Assembly: GCF_020990385.1 (NCBI RefSeq)
Contig: NZ_CP087598.1
Location: 2,237,001 to 2,301,000, forward strand
From: Paracoccus sp. MA
GTDB lineage: Bacteria > Pseudomonadota > Alphaproteobacteria > Rhodobacterales > Rhodobacteraceae
Direction of reading: 5' to 3'
Length of the DNA stretch: 64,000 nt
Below are positions 1 to 11,860 of the stretch, one piece after another (within the stretch, counting starts at the first letter, position 1; every line of letters starts with the position of its first letter). The notes beneath the pieces were generated by a model that saw only the letters and a list, made by a program, of their open reading frames with translations, was not told the origin of the DNA and searched no databases. The position numbers were made by a program, and so were the translations under genes.

Positions 1-148
1 TGAATTCGGTCTCCTGATTTCTGCGCCAACGGCCCGGAGGTTATCCCTCTTTGTCGACGCCTGCGCAACAAGCGCCTGGTTGGCCCAGTCGTTCCTAAAA
101 AATGTTAAAGCGAGTCAATTCTGCCGTTTGCGGCAATATTCTGCTTGT

Positions 149-1369
149 TCACCCCCGGCGTCTAGGCAAATTTCCCCGCTCGCGCAAAATGCGCGCGGTC
201 TTGCTCAGAAATATGACAGGCGAATCTCCGGGGCGCGACGCGCCCCAAAGCCCGCCGCGCTGTTCCCACCAGCCGCCCGGGACCAGAGTCAGCCGATGCG
301 GCAGGAAACTGGGCGTCAGCAGCAGCAGCGCCGCCAGCCGCCCCTCGGCCACCGCCCGCGCCGCGCGGGCGCGCAGGGCGCGGGCCTGCCAGTGCCAACC
401 GGCCAGGAACAGCGGCTCCTCCGCCAGGCCCGCCGCCACGCGGGGCATCGGCCGGAAGGCCGGCGGCGCGGCCCGGTCCCAGACCGGCGGCGCGGGCGCC
501 GGGCCCTGCCCCTCGGCCAGGCCGCGATCCAGCGTCGCCAGGATCGTCCGGACCCTGAAGGGATCGAGCCGCCCCGCCACCATATGCCGCAGCAGCCGCC
601 GCCGCTGGCTGTCGCGCAGCCAGCCCGGATCGCCGCCATGCCGCGCGGCGAAGATCGCGGCAGAGCGGCCGATGGCGGTCAGGTCGCACGGCACGCCCGC
701 CTCGCCCCGGTCCGCGCCGGGCGCGACGCCATGGATAACCTGCGCCGCCGGGACCACCGCCGTCAGCCCCTGCGGAAAGCGCGCCGCCATGCGCAGGTTC
801 ACGTCGCTTTCGTCCAGATGATAGGCAAAGGCCGGGTCGAAGCCGCCGATGGCGACCAGCGCCTCGCGGCGAAAGCCGCAATTGGTGCCGATGGTGCTGA
901 CCGGGCAGCCGTCCTTCGGCCCGAGCAGGGCGGTTCCGGCAACTTCCAGCGGCAGGGCGCGGCCCGAGGGCGCGATCCGCTCGGCCCGGACCTGCCAGCG
1001 CAGGCCGTCGGGGCCGCGGGTGAAGCCGGTGGCGGCGATCACGCGCGGATCGGCAAGGGGCGCGGCCAGCGCCTCGGCCCAGCCCGGCTCGGCCAGCGCG
1101 TCGTCGTCGATGAACAGCACCGCCTCGCCCGCCGCCAGCGCCAGCCCCTCGTTGCGGGCCGCCGAGACATTGGCGCGGTCGAAGGCCAGCCGCTTCAGCG
1201 GCAGGTCGGGGCGGATGCCGGCCGCGGCCGGATCGGCCACCAGCACGATCTCGAAATCCGGGTGGGTCTGGCCGGCCAGCGCGGTCAGGCAACGCTCCAG
1301 CGCCTGCGGCCGGTGGCGCGAGACGACGACGATGCTGGTCCTGGGCGCCCGGCCGGGCCGCTGCGGCAT
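149..1369 (-). CDS. Family 2 glycosyltransferase
   Basis: Likely transfers a sugar from a nucleotide-sugar donor in surface polysaccharide synthesis; the substrate cannot be read from the sequence. The N-terminus (TSIVVVSRHRPQALERCL) is a typical GT-A fold opening, followed by an FIDDDA motif that fits the metal-binding DxD and a later LDESD motif that fits the catalytic-base region. The C-terminal third is Arg/Ala-rich and unassigned. The chosen ATG at 1369 overlaps the kdsB stop (TGATG), so the two are translationally coupled; longer upstream frames would run through kdsB. About 406 residues. Family confident, role inferred from kdsB and the capsule-type permease nearby. Confidence 0.8.
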   Translation of the reverse strand: MPQRPGRAPRTSIVVVSRHRPQALERCLTALAGQTHPDFEIVLVADPAAAGIRPDLPLKRLAFDRANVSAARNEGLALAAGEAVLFIDDDALAEPGWAEALAAPLADPRVIAATGFTRGPDGLRWQVRAERIAPSGRALPLEVAGTALLGPKDGCPVSTIGTNCGFRREALVAIGGFDPAFAYHLDESDVNLRMAARFPQGLTAVVPAAQVIHGVAPGADRGEAGVPCDLTAIGRSAAIFAARHGGDPGWLRDSQRRRLLRHMVAGRLDPFRVRTILATLDRGLAEGQGPAPAPPVWDRAAPPAFRPMPRVAAGLAEEPLFLAGWHWQARALRARAARAVAEGRLAALLLLTPSFLPHRLTLVPGGWWEQRGGLWGASRPGDSPVIFLSKTARILRERGNLPRRRG

Positions 1370-2169
1370 CAGGCGATGCCCATGCGGCTCATCATCGCCT
1401 CCAGCTTGGGCACGTCCGAGGGGTTGTTCAGTTCCCAGAACTCGCGGCCCTTCGCCTCGACCTCGACGCAAAGGATGCGGCGGCCGCGCTCCAGGAAGCG
1501 CAGCTGCTCAAGCCCTTCCAGCGCCTCCAGCCGGCCCTCCTCCCAGGTCGGGTATTCGGCCAGCGCCCCGGGGCGATAGGCGTAGACGCCGACATGGTGA
1601 TAGACCGGCGTCGGGTCGCTGGGACCGAAATCCGCGCCGGCATAGGGGATCACTTCCTTCGAGAAATACAGCGCCCGGCGGTCATGGCCGAAGACCGCGG
1701 TGGTGCCGCCGACGCGGCCCGCCACCCGGTCGGCGATCAGGTCCGAGCGCATGGCCCCCGAGCAGCGCAGCACCGGGGTCGCCACGTCGGCGCCGGGATC
1801 GGCCTTGAGCCCGGCCACCAGCTCCTCGACGAACCAGGCGGGGGTCAGCGGGGCATCGCCCTGCAGGTTCACCACGATCTCATGCGTCAGCCCCAGCTTC
1901 GCCACCGCCTCGGCGCAGCGTTCCGTGCCGTTGCGGGCGGCAGTCGAGGTCATGGCGACCTCGGCCCCGAAGCCCTCGGCATGGTCGCGGATGCGCTCGT
2001 CATCGGTGGCGACGATCACCCGGTCGATGCCCCGGACGGCGCGCGCCGCCTCCCAGCTGCGGCGGATCAGGCTCAGCCCCTCGCCGGTGGCGCCGCGCAG
2101 CTCGACCAGCGGCTTGCCGGGATAGCGCGTCGAGGCGTGGCGGGCGGGAATGACGATGACGACCGACAT
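1369..2169 (-). CDS. kdsB: 3-deoxy-manno-octulosonate cytidylyltransferase
   Basis: Activates Kdo with CTP to CMP-Kdo for lipopolysaccharide core or Kdo-linked capsule. The start SVVIVIPARHASTRYPGKPL carries the family nucleotide-binding signature IPAR-x-x-S-T-R-x-P-G-K-P, and NLQGDAPL matches the family NxQGDxP motif. The 266-residue length is close to the roughly 250 usual for KdsB. The start at 2169 lies 5 nt after the cysQ stop and was preferred to a longer frame that intrudes into cysQ. Second gene of the cysQ–kdsB–glycosyltransferase unit. A related CMP-sugar synthetase is possible but less likely. Confidence 0.9.
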   Translation of the reverse strand: MSVVIVIPARHASTRYPGKPLVELRGATGEGLSLIRRSWEAARAVRGIDRVIVATDDERIRDHAEGFGAEVAMTSTAARNGTERCAEAVAKLGLTHEIVVNLQGDAPLTPAWFVEELVAGLKADPGADVATPVLRCSGAMRSDLIADRVAGRVGGTTAVFGHDRRALYFSKEVIPYAGADFGPSDPTPVYHHVGVYAYRPGALAEYPTWEEGRLEALEGLEQLRFLERGRRILCVEVEAKGREFWELNNPSDVPKLEAMMSRMGIA

Positions 2170-2174
2170 GGGGA

Positions 2175-2972
2175 TCAGTCCTTGACCAGCAGCACGCCGG
2201 GGGCGAAGGCGATGAAGAACGGGTTCTCGAAGCCGGGCTTGCCGTATTTCAGCGCCGTGTGGTCGTCGAAGCGCACCACCTCGCCGCCCGCGCCGCGCAG
2301 CACCGCGTCGCCGGCGGCGGTGTCCCATTCCATGGTGCGGCCGAGCCGCGGGTAGAGGTCGGCCTCGCCCGTCGCCACCAGGCAGAACTTCAGCGAGCTG
2401 CCCGCCGAGGTCATGTCGCGCACCCCGTAGCGGGCGATATAGTCGTCGGTCGCGGCGTCGCGATGCGATTTCGAGGCGACGACCATCAGCGCCCGGTTGT
2501 CGGGCGTCGAGGTCACGCCGATCGGCGTGACCTCGCCCGGCTCGTCGCCGAAGGGACCATGTTCCTCAACCGAGCCGCCCTCGGCATTGGTATAGAACAG
2601 CCGGCCCTTGGCCGGGGCATAGACGACGCCAAGCCGCGGCACGCCGTTCTGGACATAGGCGATGTTGACGGTGAAGTCGCCGCGGCGCTGCACGAATTCC
2701 TTGGTGCCGTCCAGCGGATCGACGATCAGGAAGGTGGACAGGCTCTGGCCGTGGGTCTCGGCCTGCTCCTCGGTCACCAGCGGGATGTCGGGAAAGGCGG
2801 CGCGCAGCCCGGCCGAGATCAGCGCGTCGGCGGCCTCGTCGGCCTGGGTCACCGGCGAGGCGTCGGATTTCGCGCGCACGTCGAAATCCTCGGCGCCATA
2901 GACCTGCATGATCTCGTCGCCGGCCCGCAGGGCGAGGCGGCGCATTTCGGCAATCATTCGATCGAATTGCAT
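2175..2972 (-). CDS. cysQ: 3'(2'),5'-bisphosphate nucleotidase (CysQ/inositol monophosphatase family)
   Basis: Hydrolyses 3'-phosphoadenosine 5'-phosphate (PAP) to AMP, removing the by-product of sulfate activation and sulfotransfer. The lithium-sensitive metal phosphatase motif DPLDGTKEF is plain, preceded by the VTEEQ acidic motif and followed by the C-terminal WDTAAGDAVL motif that binds the third metal. 265 residues, normal for CysQ. Chosen start MQFDRMIAEM at 2972; the longer open frame upstream runs antisense to the ABC permease. First gene of the leftward operon with kdsB. In capsule loci a CysQ homologue may serve polysaccharide sulfation, but nothing here shows that. Confidence 0.9.
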   Translation of the reverse strand: MQFDRMIAEMRRLALRAGDEIMQVYGAEDFDVRAKSDASPVTQADEAADALISAGLRAAFPDIPLVTEEQAETHGQSLSTFLIVDPLDGTKEFVQRRGDFTVNIAYVQNGVPRLGVVYAPAKGRLFYTNAEGGSVEEHGPFGDEPGEVTPIGVTSTPDNRALMVVASKSHRDAATDDYIARYGVRDMTSAGSSLKFCLVATGEADLYPRLGRTMEWDTAAGDAVLRGAGGEVVRFDDHTALKYGKPGFENPFFIAFAPGVLLVKD

Positions 2973-3131
2973 GGTTTTTCCTTTCCGTCCCGAAGCCTCG
3001 GGGATGCGGCGCCGATTGAATACGGCTGTCGGCTTCCTTATGATGCGGCGGATCGCGCAGGGCAAGCGCCCCGCGAAAGCCGCAACAGAAACCCCCGGGC
3101 CCCTAACCCCTAGGCAGGAACCGACCCGCCG

Positions 3132-3953
3132 ATGTTCACCCAGCGCCGCAACCGCAACATGGTCGAGGCCGCGTTCACCACGCTGTCGCTGATCTATCAT
3201 GTCACGGTGAACAACCTGCGCAAGGGCCAGCGCAACGCCGTGGTCGGCCTGATCATGACGGTCACCCAGGCCATCGCCATGATCGCGGGCTTCTACCTGA
3301 TCTTCGCCATGATGGGGGTGCGCCGGGCGCCGATCCGGGGCGACTACATCGTCTATATCATGTCCGGCATCTTCATGTTCATGGCCCATTCCCAGGCCAT
3401 CGGCGCGGTGGCGGGGGCGGGCAGCCCCAGCAACCAGATGATGAAGCACGGGCCGATGAACACCGCAGTGATGATCTCGGCCGCGGCGCTGGCCTCGCTT
3501 TACCGGCAGACCTTCTCCAGCATTGTGGTGCTGACCGGCTATCACTACCTGATCCAGCCGATCCAGATCGACCGGCCGCTGGCCTGCTATGCCATGCTGC
3601 TGCTGGCCTGGTTCTCGGGCTGCTGCATCGGGCTGATCTTCCTGTCGATCCGGCCGTGGTGGCCGCAGGCGGCGCAGGTGCTGACCCAGTTCTACCAGCG
3701 CATCAACATGGTGTTCTCGGGCAAGATGTTCGTGGCCAATATGATGCCGACGGTGATGCTGCACATGTTCTCGTGGAACCCGCTGTTCCATGTCATCGAC
3801 CAGACGCGCGGCTTCGCCTTCATCAACTACTCGCCGCGCAACTCGTCGCTGGACTATCCGCTCTATGCCACGCTGACGCTGCTGATGATCGGGCTGATGG
3901 CGGAATTCGTGACCCGCAAGGCGGTCTCGATCAGCTGGTCGGCCGGCCGGTGA
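3132..3953 (+). CDS. ABC-2 type polysaccharide export permease
   Basis: Inner-membrane subunit of an ABC exporter of the capsule/O-antigen (KpsM/ABC-2) type. 273 residues with about six hydrophobic segments (near residues 38–63, 78–95, 112–140, 150–175, 195–215 and 240–258 by eye) and a short cytoplasmic start. The aromatic/Pro motif WNPLFHVIDQTRGF before the last membrane helix is characteristic of this permease class. It is divergent from cysQ–kdsB–glycosyltransferase, which supports a role in surface-glycan export. No ATPase partner is in the window, so it must be encoded elsewhere or beyond the left edge. Confidence 0.82.
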   Translation: MFTQRRNRNMVEAAFTTLSLIYHVTVNNLRKGQRNAVVGLIMTVTQAIAMIAGFYLIFAMMGVRRAPIRGDYIVYIMSGIFMFMAHSQAIGAVAGAGSPSNQMMKHGPMNTAVMISAAALASLYRQTFSSIVVLTGYHYLIQPIQIDRPLACYAMLLLAWFSGCCIGLIFLSIRPWWPQAAQVLTQFYQRINMVFSGKMFVANMMPTVMLHMFSWNPLFHVIDQTRGFAFINYSPRNSSLDYPLYATLTLLMIGLMAEFVTRKAVSISWSAGR

Positions 3954-4062
3954 GCGTGTCCCGCCCCCCGCCCCCTCTGTGCCCGCGCGCGGCGTTCCGC
4001 CCGCCCTGGCGCAGGCATGCCAAGCGCAGGCGCAGGCGGGATGTTTTCTGCCATCCGGTCTG

Positions 4063-4091
4063 CTTGCAGCCCGCCAGACCCCTTCCTATAT
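4063..4091 (+). promoter_or_regulatory. RpoH (sigma-32) heat-shock promoter of dnaK
   Basis: CTTG at 4063–4066 and CCTATAT at 4085–4091 are separated by 18 nt. This matches the alphaproteobacterial heat-shock promoter form CTTG-N17/18-CYTATnT exactly. It sits about 120 nt upstream of the dnaK start, leaving a leader of roughly 110 nt that contains a G/C-rich hairpin around 4110–4131. Confidence 0.8.
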
Positions 4092-4209
4092 AGGCCCATG
4101 AAGCTCGGAGGGCCCTGAACAGGGTCCCTTCGGTCAATCCAGGGATCGGGCTTTCGGGGGCCGATTGAGGACCCGAGGCCCAGAATATCGCCGCAAGAAA
4201 GGTTATTGC

Positions 4210-6126
4210 ATGTCCAAAGTCATCGGCATCGACCTCGGAACCACCAACAGCTGCGTCGCCATCATGGATGGCAGCCAGCCCAAGGTCATCGAGAATTCGG
4301 AAGGCGCGCGCACCACGCCCTCGATCGTTGCCTTCACCGACAGCGAGCGTCTGGTCGGCCAGCCCGCCAAGCGCCAGGCGGTGACCAACCCCTCGAACAC
4401 CATCTTTGCCGTCAAGCGCCTGATCGGCCGCCGCACCACCGACGCGGAAGTCGAGAAGGACAAGAAGCTCGTCCCTTATGCCATCGTCGACGGCGGCAAT
4501 GGCGACGCCTGGGTCGAGGTCCGGGGCGACAAGTATTCGCCCAGCCAGATTTCCGCCTTCATCCTGCAGAAGATGAAGGAAACCGCAGAATCCTACCTGG
4601 GCGAACCGGTCACCCAGGCGGTGATCACGGTGCCCGCCTATTTCAACGACGCCCAGCGTCAGGCCACCAAGGATGCCGGCAAGATCGCCGGGCTGGAAGT
4701 GCTGCGCATCATCAACGAGCCGACCGCGGCCGCGCTGGCCTATGGGCTCGACAAGAAGGACAGCAAGACCATCGCGGTCTATGACCTCGGCGGCGGCACC
4801 TTCGATATCACCATCCTGGAAATCGACGACGGCCTCTTCGAGGTGAAATCCACCAACGGGGACACGTTCCTGGGCGGTGAAGACTTCGACATGCGCATCG
4901 TCAACTACCTGGCCGATGAGTTCAAGAAAGAGCATGGCGTCGACCTGACCAAGGACAAGATGGCGCTGCAGCGGCTCAAGGAAGCCGCCGAGAAGGCCAA
5001 GATCGAGCTGTCGAGCTCCAGCCAGACCGAGATCAACCAGCCGTTCATCTCGATGGACAAGGACTCGGGCACGCCGCTGCACATGGTGATGAAGCTGACC
5101 CGCGCCAAGCTGGAAAGCCTGGTCGCCGACCTGATCAAGCGCACCATGAAGCCCGTCCAGGACGCGCTGAAGGATGCCGGCATGTCGAAAGGCGACATCG
5201 ACGAGATCGTGCTGGTCGGCGGCATGACCCGGATGCCCAAGGTGGTCGAGGAGGTGACCGCCTTCTTCGGCAAGGAGCCGCATAAGGGCGTGAACCCGGA
5301 CGAGGTCGTGGCGCTTGGCGCCGCCATCCAGGCCGGCGTTCTGCAGGGCGACGTCAAGGACGTGGTGCTGCTGGACGTGACGCCGCTGTCCCTGGGCATC
5401 GAGACGCTGGGCGGCGTGTTCACCCGGCTGATCGACCGCAACACCACCATCCCGACCAAGAAGTCGCAGATCTTCTCGACCGCCGAGGACAACCAGAACG
5501 CCGTGACCATCCGGGTCTTCCAGGGTGAGCGCGAGATGGCCGCGGACAACAAGCTTCTGGGCCAGTTCAACCTGGAAAACATCCCGCCGGCGCCGCGCGG
5601 CATGCCGCAGATCGAGGTGACCTTCGACATCGACGCCAACGGCATCGTCTCGGTCTCGGCCAAGGACAAGGGCACCGGGAAAGAGCAGAAGATCACCATT
5701 CAGGCCTCGGGCGGGCTGTCGGACGACGAGATCGAGAAGATGGTCAAGGACGCCGAGGCCAATGCCGAGGCCGACAAGAAGCGCAAGGAGCTGGTCGAGG
5801 CCAAGAACCAGGCCGAAAGCCTGATCCACACCACCAAGAAATCGCTGGAAGAGCATGGCGACAAGGTGGACGGCTCGACCGTCGAGGCGATCGAGCTGGC
5901 GGTCGGCGCGCTGGAAGAGGCGGTCAAGTCCGAGGATGCCGGCAAGATCAAGGGCGGCATCCAGAACCTGATGGACGCCTCGATGAAGCTGGGCGAGGCC
6001 ATCTACAAGGCCAGCCAGGCCGAGGCGGGCGCCGGCGATGCCGAGCGCGAAGCCGGTCCGCGCGACGTGGATGACGAGATCGTCGATGCCGATTTCGAGG
6101 ATCTCGGCGAAGACAAGCGCAAGTGA
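4210..6126 (+). CDS. dnaK: Chaperone DnaK (Hsp70)
   Basis: ATP-dependent chaperone that binds exposed hydrophobic peptides with DnaJ and GrpE. The protein opens [20 protein letters not shown] (phosphate-binding loop 1). It then shows the [20 protein letters not shown] signature, the [11 protein letters not shown] linker region, DLGGGTFD, and the third signature [12 protein letters not shown]. The substrate-binding domain and helical lid follow, ending in the acidic tail [15 protein letters not shown]. 638 residues, full length. The ATG at 4210 follows an AAGAAAGG ribosome-binding site; a frame 45 nt longer adds a non-homologous start. Expressed from the sigma-32 promoter at 4063. Confidence 0.98.
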   Translation: MSKVIGIDLGTTNSCVAIMDGSQPKVIENSEGARTTPSIVAFTDSERLVGQPAKRQAVTNPSNTIFAVKRLIGRRTTDAEVEKDKKLVPYAIVDGGNGDAWVEVRGDKYSPSQISAFILQKMKETAESYLGEPVTQAVITVPAYFNDAQRQATKDAGKIAGLEVLRIINEPTAAALAYGLDKKDSKTIAVYDLGGGTFDITILEIDDGLFEVKSTNGDTFLGGEDFDMRIVNYLADEFKKEHGVDLTKDKMALQRLKEAAEKAKIELSSSSQTEINQPFISMDKDSGTPLHMVMKLTRAKLESLVADLIKRTMKPVQDALKDAGMSKGDIDEIVLVGGMTRMPKVVEEVTAFFGKEPHKGVNPDEVVALGAAIQAGVLQGDVKDVVLLDVTPLSLGIETLGGVFTRLIDRNTTIPTKKSQIFSTAEDNQNAVTIRVFQGEREMAADNKLLGQFNLENIPPAPRGMPQIEVTFDIDANGIVSVSAKDKGTGKEQKITIQASGGLSDDEIEKMVKDAEANAEADKKRKELVEAKNQAESLIHTTKKSLEEHGDKVDGSTVEAIELAVGALEEAVKSEDAGKIKGGIQNLMDASMKLGEAIYKASQAEAGAGDAEREAGPRDVDDEIVDADFEDLGEDKRK

Positions 6127-6207
6127 GCGCGATGTAAACCCACCGGCCGGCCCGCTGCAGACCCGCACGGGCCGGTCCTGTCTTGAAAGACCCCGGACGC
6201 GATCGAC

Positions 6208-7365
6208 ATGGCGAAACGTGACTATTACGAGGTGCTGGGCGTTGCACGGGGCGCCTCGGCCGACGAGATCAAGAAGGCCTACCGCGCCAAGGCAAAGCAG
6301 CTGCACCCCGACCGCAACAAGGATTGCAAGGTCTCGGAGGCGGCGTTCAAGGAAGTGAACGAGGCCTATGACTGCCTGAAGGACGACCAGAAGAAGGCCG
6401 CCTATGACCGCTTCGGCCATGCCGCCTTCGAGAATGGCGGCGGCGGCTTCGGGCGCGGCGGCAACGGTCATGGCGATTTCGGCTCGGCCTTCGCCGATGT
6501 GTTCGAGGACCTGTTCGGCGACATGATGGGCCGCCGGCCCGGCGCGGGCGGCCGCTCGCGCGCCAGCCGCGGCCAGGACCTGCGCTACAACCTGCGCGTC
6601 TCGCTGGAAGAGGCCTATGGCGGCGTGCAGAAGACCATCACCGTGCCCGGCTCGGTCGCCTGCGGCGCCTGCAACGGCACCGGCGCCGAAGGCGCGGTCG
6701 AGCCCGCCACCTGCCCCACCTGTTCCGGCATGGGCAAGGTCCGCGCCACCCAGGGCTTCTTCACCGTCGAGCGCACCTGCCCGACCTGCAACGGCCATGG
6801 CCAGATCGTCAAGAATCCCTGCCAGGAATGCCGTGGCGCCGGTCGCGTCCAGAAGGAACGCACCCTGTCGGTGAACATCCCCGCCGGCGTCGAGACCGGC
6901 ACCCGCATCCGCCTGGCCGGCGAGGGCGAGGCCGGGATGCGCGGCGGCCCGGCGGGCGATCTCTACATCTTCATCGAGGTCAAGGAACACCCGATCTTCC
7001 TGCGCGACGGCCGGATGCTGGCCTGCCAGGTGCCGGTCAGCATGGCCACCGCCGCGCTGGGGGGCGAGATCGAGGTGCCGACCATCGACGGCGGCCGCTC
7101 GCGCGTCAAGGTTCCGCCGGGCACGCAATCCGGCAAGCAGCTGCGGCTGCGCGGCAAGGGCATGCCGCCGCTGCGCCACGGGCCGGGGATGAACGGCGAA
7201 TCGGGCGACATGCTGATCGAGCTGACGGTCGAGACGCCGGTGAACCTGACCGCGCGGCAGAAAGAGCTTTTGCGCGAATTCGAGGCGATCAGCGCCGACA
7301 ACAACCCGCAGACCCAGGGGTTCTTTCACAAGATCAAGGGCTTCTGGGACGAGATGAAGGGCTGA
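6208..7365 (+). CDS. dnaJ: Co-chaperone DnaJ (Hsp40)
   Basis: Delivers substrate to DnaK and stimulates its ATPase. The J domain covers about residues 1–70 with HPD at 33–35. A Gly/Phe-rich linker with EDLFGDMMG follows. The zinc centre has four CxxCxGxG repeats ([32 protein letters not shown]), making it a type I DnaJ, and the two beta-barrel substrate domains complete 385 residues. It lies 81 nt after dnaK and is presumably co-transcribed. A dispersed repeat begins 38 nt after its stop (7403). Confidence 0.97.
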   Translation: MAKRDYYEVLGVARGASADEIKKAYRAKAKQLHPDRNKDCKVSEAAFKEVNEAYDCLKDDQKKAAYDRFGHAAFENGGGGFGRGGNGHGDFGSAFADVFEDLFGDMMGRRPGAGGRSRASRGQDLRYNLRVSLEEAYGGVQKTITVPGSVACGACNGTGAEGAVEPATCPTCSGMGKVRATQGFFTVERTCPTCNGHGQIVKNPCQECRGAGRVQKERTLSVNIPAGVETGTRIRLAGEGEAGMRGGPAGDLYIFIEVKEHPIFLRDGRMLACQVPVSMATAALGGEIEVPTIDGGRSRVKVPPGTQSGKQLRLRGKGMPPLRHGPGMNGESGDMLIELTVETPVNLTARQKELLREFEAISADNNPQTQGFFHKIKGFWDEMKG

Positions 7366-7402
7366 ACCGGCCAGGGCGGCGCCCCTGGCCGCCTTGGGAT
7401 TT

Positions 7403-7424
7403 GGGTATTTGGACAACAGAGAAG
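7403..7424 (+). repeat. Dispersed intergenic repeat, copy 1
   Basis: A 22-nt element with core GTATTTGGACAACAGAG, starting 38 nt after the dnaJ stop. It matches the other clear copies (40642, 46458, 58976) at about 20 of 22 positions. No coding frame is implied; function unknown. Confidence 0.75.
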
Positions 7425-7488
7425 GCCGAGGAGGGCGGGGTCGCGCGCGTTAACCCGGCCTTTACCCCTGCTGTGCCAGTCTGGCGGC

Positions 7489-8280
7489 ATGGAACCGAAT
7501 CGCGCCTTTCACGAAGCACCGCTGCCGCTTTTCGCCCCCGCCCCGACCGCCGCGGGGGACGAGGCGCCGCTCGCCGGGACCGCCTGCCCGGCGCGCGGCA
7601 ACCGCCTTCCCAGCTACATTGCCGATCACCGCGCCCGGCTGCGCGACCGCTTCATGCAGGGCGGCGCCGGGGCGATGCCGGATTACGAACTGCTGGAACT
7701 GGTGCTGTTCCGCGCCATTCCCCGGCAGGACGTGAAGCCGCTGGCGCGGCGGCTGCTCGACCGTTTCGGCGATTTCAATCGCGTGCTCTCGGCCCCGCCC
7801 GCCCGGCTGGCCGAGGTTCCGGGCGTCGGCCCCGCCGTGGTGCAGGAGCTGAAGATCGTCGAGGCCGCGGCGCAGCGGCTGGCGCGCTCGCGCGTCATGC
7901 ACCGCCCGGTGCTGACCAGCTGGGACGCGCTGCTGGACTATTGCCACACCGCGATGGCGCATCGCGAGATCGAACAGTTCCGCGTGCTCTATCTCGACCG
8001 CAAGAACGTGCTGATAGCGGATGAGGAGCAGGCGCGCGGCACCGTCGACCACGTCCCGGTCTATCCGCGCGAGATCATGCGCCGGGCGCTGGAACTGACG
8101 GCGAGCGCACTGATTCTGGTCCACAACCACCCGTCGGGCGACCCGACCCCCTCGCAGGCCGATATCGGCATGACCGCCCGCATCGTCGCCGCGGCCGAGG
8201 TGATGGGAATCGCGGTCCACGATCACCTGATCATCGGCCGGTCGCGCGAGCTCAGCTTTCGCAGCGAGGGGCTGCTTTAG
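7489..8280 (+). CDS. radC: RadC family JAMM/MPN protein
   Basis: RadC (UPF0758) homologue; despite the name a repair role is not established for the family. An N-terminal helix-hairpin-helix-like region ([22 protein letters not shown]) precedes the JAMM metalloprotease-like domain with [14 protein letters not shown]: His212 and His214, with Asp225 as third ligand. 263 residues, slightly longer than usual because of a Pro/Ala-rich N-terminal extension; a shorter start cannot be excluded. Stands alone between dnaJ and the bc1 operon. Confidence 0.9.
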   Translation: MEPNRAFHEAPLPLFAPAPTAAGDEAPLAGTACPARGNRLPSYIADHRARLRDRFMQGGAGAMPDYELLELVLFRAIPRQDVKPLARRLLDRFGDFNRVLSAPPARLAEVPGVGPAVVQELKIVEAAAQRLARSRVMHRPVLTSWDALLDYCHTAMAHREIEQFRVLYLDRKNVLIADEEQARGTVDHVPVYPREIMRRALELTASALILVHNHPSGDPTPSQADIGMTARIVAAAEVMGIAVHDHLIIGRSRELSFRSEGLL

Positions 8281-8461
8281 CGCAATCACCCGAAAAGGCG
8301 CCTCTAATCGCGCAGCCAAAATCCCACACCTGCGGCGATTTGCGGCGCGCGGCCGCGCCGGGCCCGCTGGACTGACGGGGATTTGATCGCTAGAACCGCC
8401 CGGCGAGGGCTGTGCAACGACACGGCCCGTTCCGTCGTATCGCCCCGATTCCGGGGCATAA

Positions 8462-10382
<1,921 letters not shown>

Positions 10383-10394
10383 GGAGAGGCAACA

Positions 10395-11726
10395 ATGACC
10401 CTGAGAAACGCATCGCTCACGGCTGTTGCGGCCCTGACCGTTGCCCTGGCAGGCGGCGCCGTGGCGCAGGACGCAAGCACCGCGCCCGGCACCACAGCCC
10501 CTGCGGGCTCGAGCTATCAAGCGAACGACACGGCCGCCCCGGCGGCCGATGCGGCCCCGGCGGCTGAAACCGCCGCCGAACCGGCCGACGAGCCGGCCGC
10601 CACCGAGGCCGAGCCGGCCGAGGGCGAGGCCGAACCCGCGGCCGAGGCGACGGAAGAGCCGGCCGCCGAGCAACCCGCGGCACAGGAGCCGGCGGCAGAG
10701 GAACCCGCTGCGGAAGAACCTGCCGCGGAGGAACCGGCGGAGGAGGCTGCTCCGGCCGCCGACGAGCCGGCCGCCGACGAGCCTGCGGCGGAAGAAGCCG
10801 CCGCCCCGGCCGAGGAAGCGCCGGCCGAAGAGGCCGCCGAAGAGCCGGCCGCCGAGGAACCGGAAGCTGCCGAGGAAGAAGCCCCGGCGGAGGACGCGGC
10901 AGCCGAGGAAGCCCCGGCCGAGGAGGCGCCCGTCGAGGAGGCCGAGGCCGCCGCCGAAGAAGGCCACGGCGATGCCGCGGCCGAAGAGGCCGGCGACAGC
11001 CATGCCGCCGGGCATATCGAGGACATCTCGTTCAGCTTCGAGGGTCCCTTCGGCAAGTTCGACCAGTTCCAGCTGCAGCGCGGCTTGCAGGTCTATACCG
11101 AGGTCTGCGCCGCCTGCCACGGCCTGCGCTACGTGCCGCTGCGCACCCTGGCGGACGAGGGCGGCCCGCAGCTGCCCGAGGATCAGGTCCGCGCCTATGC
11201 CGCGAATTTCGACATCACCGATGCGGAAACCGGCGAGGATCGTCCGCGCGTTCCGACCGACCATTTCCCGACCGTCTCGGGCGAGGGCATGGGTCCGGAC
11301 CTGTCGCTGATGGCCAAGGCGCGCGCCGGCTTCCACGGGCCCTATGGCACCGGCATCTCGCAGCTGTTCAACGGCATCGGCGGCCCGGAATACATCCATG
11401 CCATCCTGGCCGGCTATGACGGCGAGGAAAAGGAAGAGGCGGGCGCGGTGCTCTATCACAACACCGCCTTCCCGGGCGGCTGGATCCAGATGCCGCCGCC
11501 GCTCAGCGACGACCAGGTCACCTATGAGGACGGCACGGAGGCCACCGTCGACCAGATGGCCCGCGACGTGGCCGCCTTCCTGATGTGGACCGCCGAGCCG
11601 AAGATGATGGACCGCAAGCAGGTCGGCTTCGTCTCGGTGCTTTTCCTGATCGTGCTGACGGTGCTGCTCTACCTGACCAACAAGAAGCTGTGGTGGCCGA
11701 TAAAGCATCGGCGCAAGCCGGACTGA
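10395..11726 (+). CDS. petC: Cytochrome c1 of the bc1 complex, with long acidic domain
   Basis: Accepts electrons from the Rieske subunit and passes them to soluble or membrane cytochrome c. A signal peptide (about 1–25) is followed by a long Ala/Glu/Pro-rich acidic region (about 30–205), then the heme domain with CAACH at 238–242. A single C-terminal anchor ([19 protein letters not shown]) faces the periplasm. The acidic extension is a known Paracoccus peculiarity of cytochrome c1, thought to help electrostatic pairing with cytochrome c. Starts 13 nt after petB; last gene of the operon. Confidence 0.96.
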   Translation: MTLRNASLTAVAALTVALAGGAVAQDASTAPGTTAPAGSSYQANDTAAPAADAAPAAETAAEPADEPAATEAEPAEGEAEPAAEATEEPAAEQPAAQEPAAEEPAAEEPAAEEPAEEAAPAADEPAADEPAAEEAAAPAEEAPAEEAAEEPAAEEPEAAEEEAPAEDAAAEEAPAEEAPVEEAEAAAEEGHGDAAAEEAGDSHAAGHIEDISFSFEGPFGKFDQFQLQRGLQVYTEVCAACHGLRYVPLRTLADEGGPQLPEDQVRAYAANFDITDAETGEDRPRVPTDHFPTVSGEGMGPDLSLMAKARAGFHGPYGTGISQLFNGIGGPEYIHAILAGYDGEEKEEAGAVLYHNTAFPGGWIQMPPPLSDDQVTYEDGTEATVDQMARDVAAFLMWTAEPKMMDRKQVGFVSVLFLIVLTVLLYLTNKKLWWPIKHRRKPD

Positions 11727-11748
11727 TCCGCCGGACCTGACCTTGAAG

Positions 11749-11774
11749 CGCGCCCCCCCCCGGGGCGCGTTTTT
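11749..11774 (+). terminator. Rho-independent terminator of the bc1 operon
   Basis: An 8-bp G/C stem (11749–11756 with 11762–11769) with a 5-nt C loop is followed directly by TTTTT (11770–11774). It begins 23 nt after the petC stop. Confidence 0.85.
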
Positions 11775-11860
11775 CGTTCGCGGCCGCCGGTTTCGCCGCG
11801 CCCGATATGGACAAGCCGGCCGCGCCCCGCTCAGATGGGCAGAACAGGACGGGGACGGAC

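Noticed and set aside
122-135. Small TGCCG/CGGCA hairpin after the first glycosyltransferase, considered as a terminator
   Set aside because: Only five base pairs and the nearest T-run on the minus strand is about 15–20 nt away. Nothing else could be identified in bases 1–148.
3931-7416. A very long open frame antisense to dnaK and dnaJ
   Set aside because: High GC and codon bias leave the antisense frame open; the amino-acid content (Leu/Gly/Asp/His-rich, no domains) is not protein-like, and dnaK/dnaJ are certain.
10480-11010. Tandem-looking GCCGAGGAA-type repeats, considered as a DNA repeat array
   Set aside because: They encode the known Ala/Glu/Pro-rich acidic segment of Paracoccus cytochrome c1 and are not a separate element.
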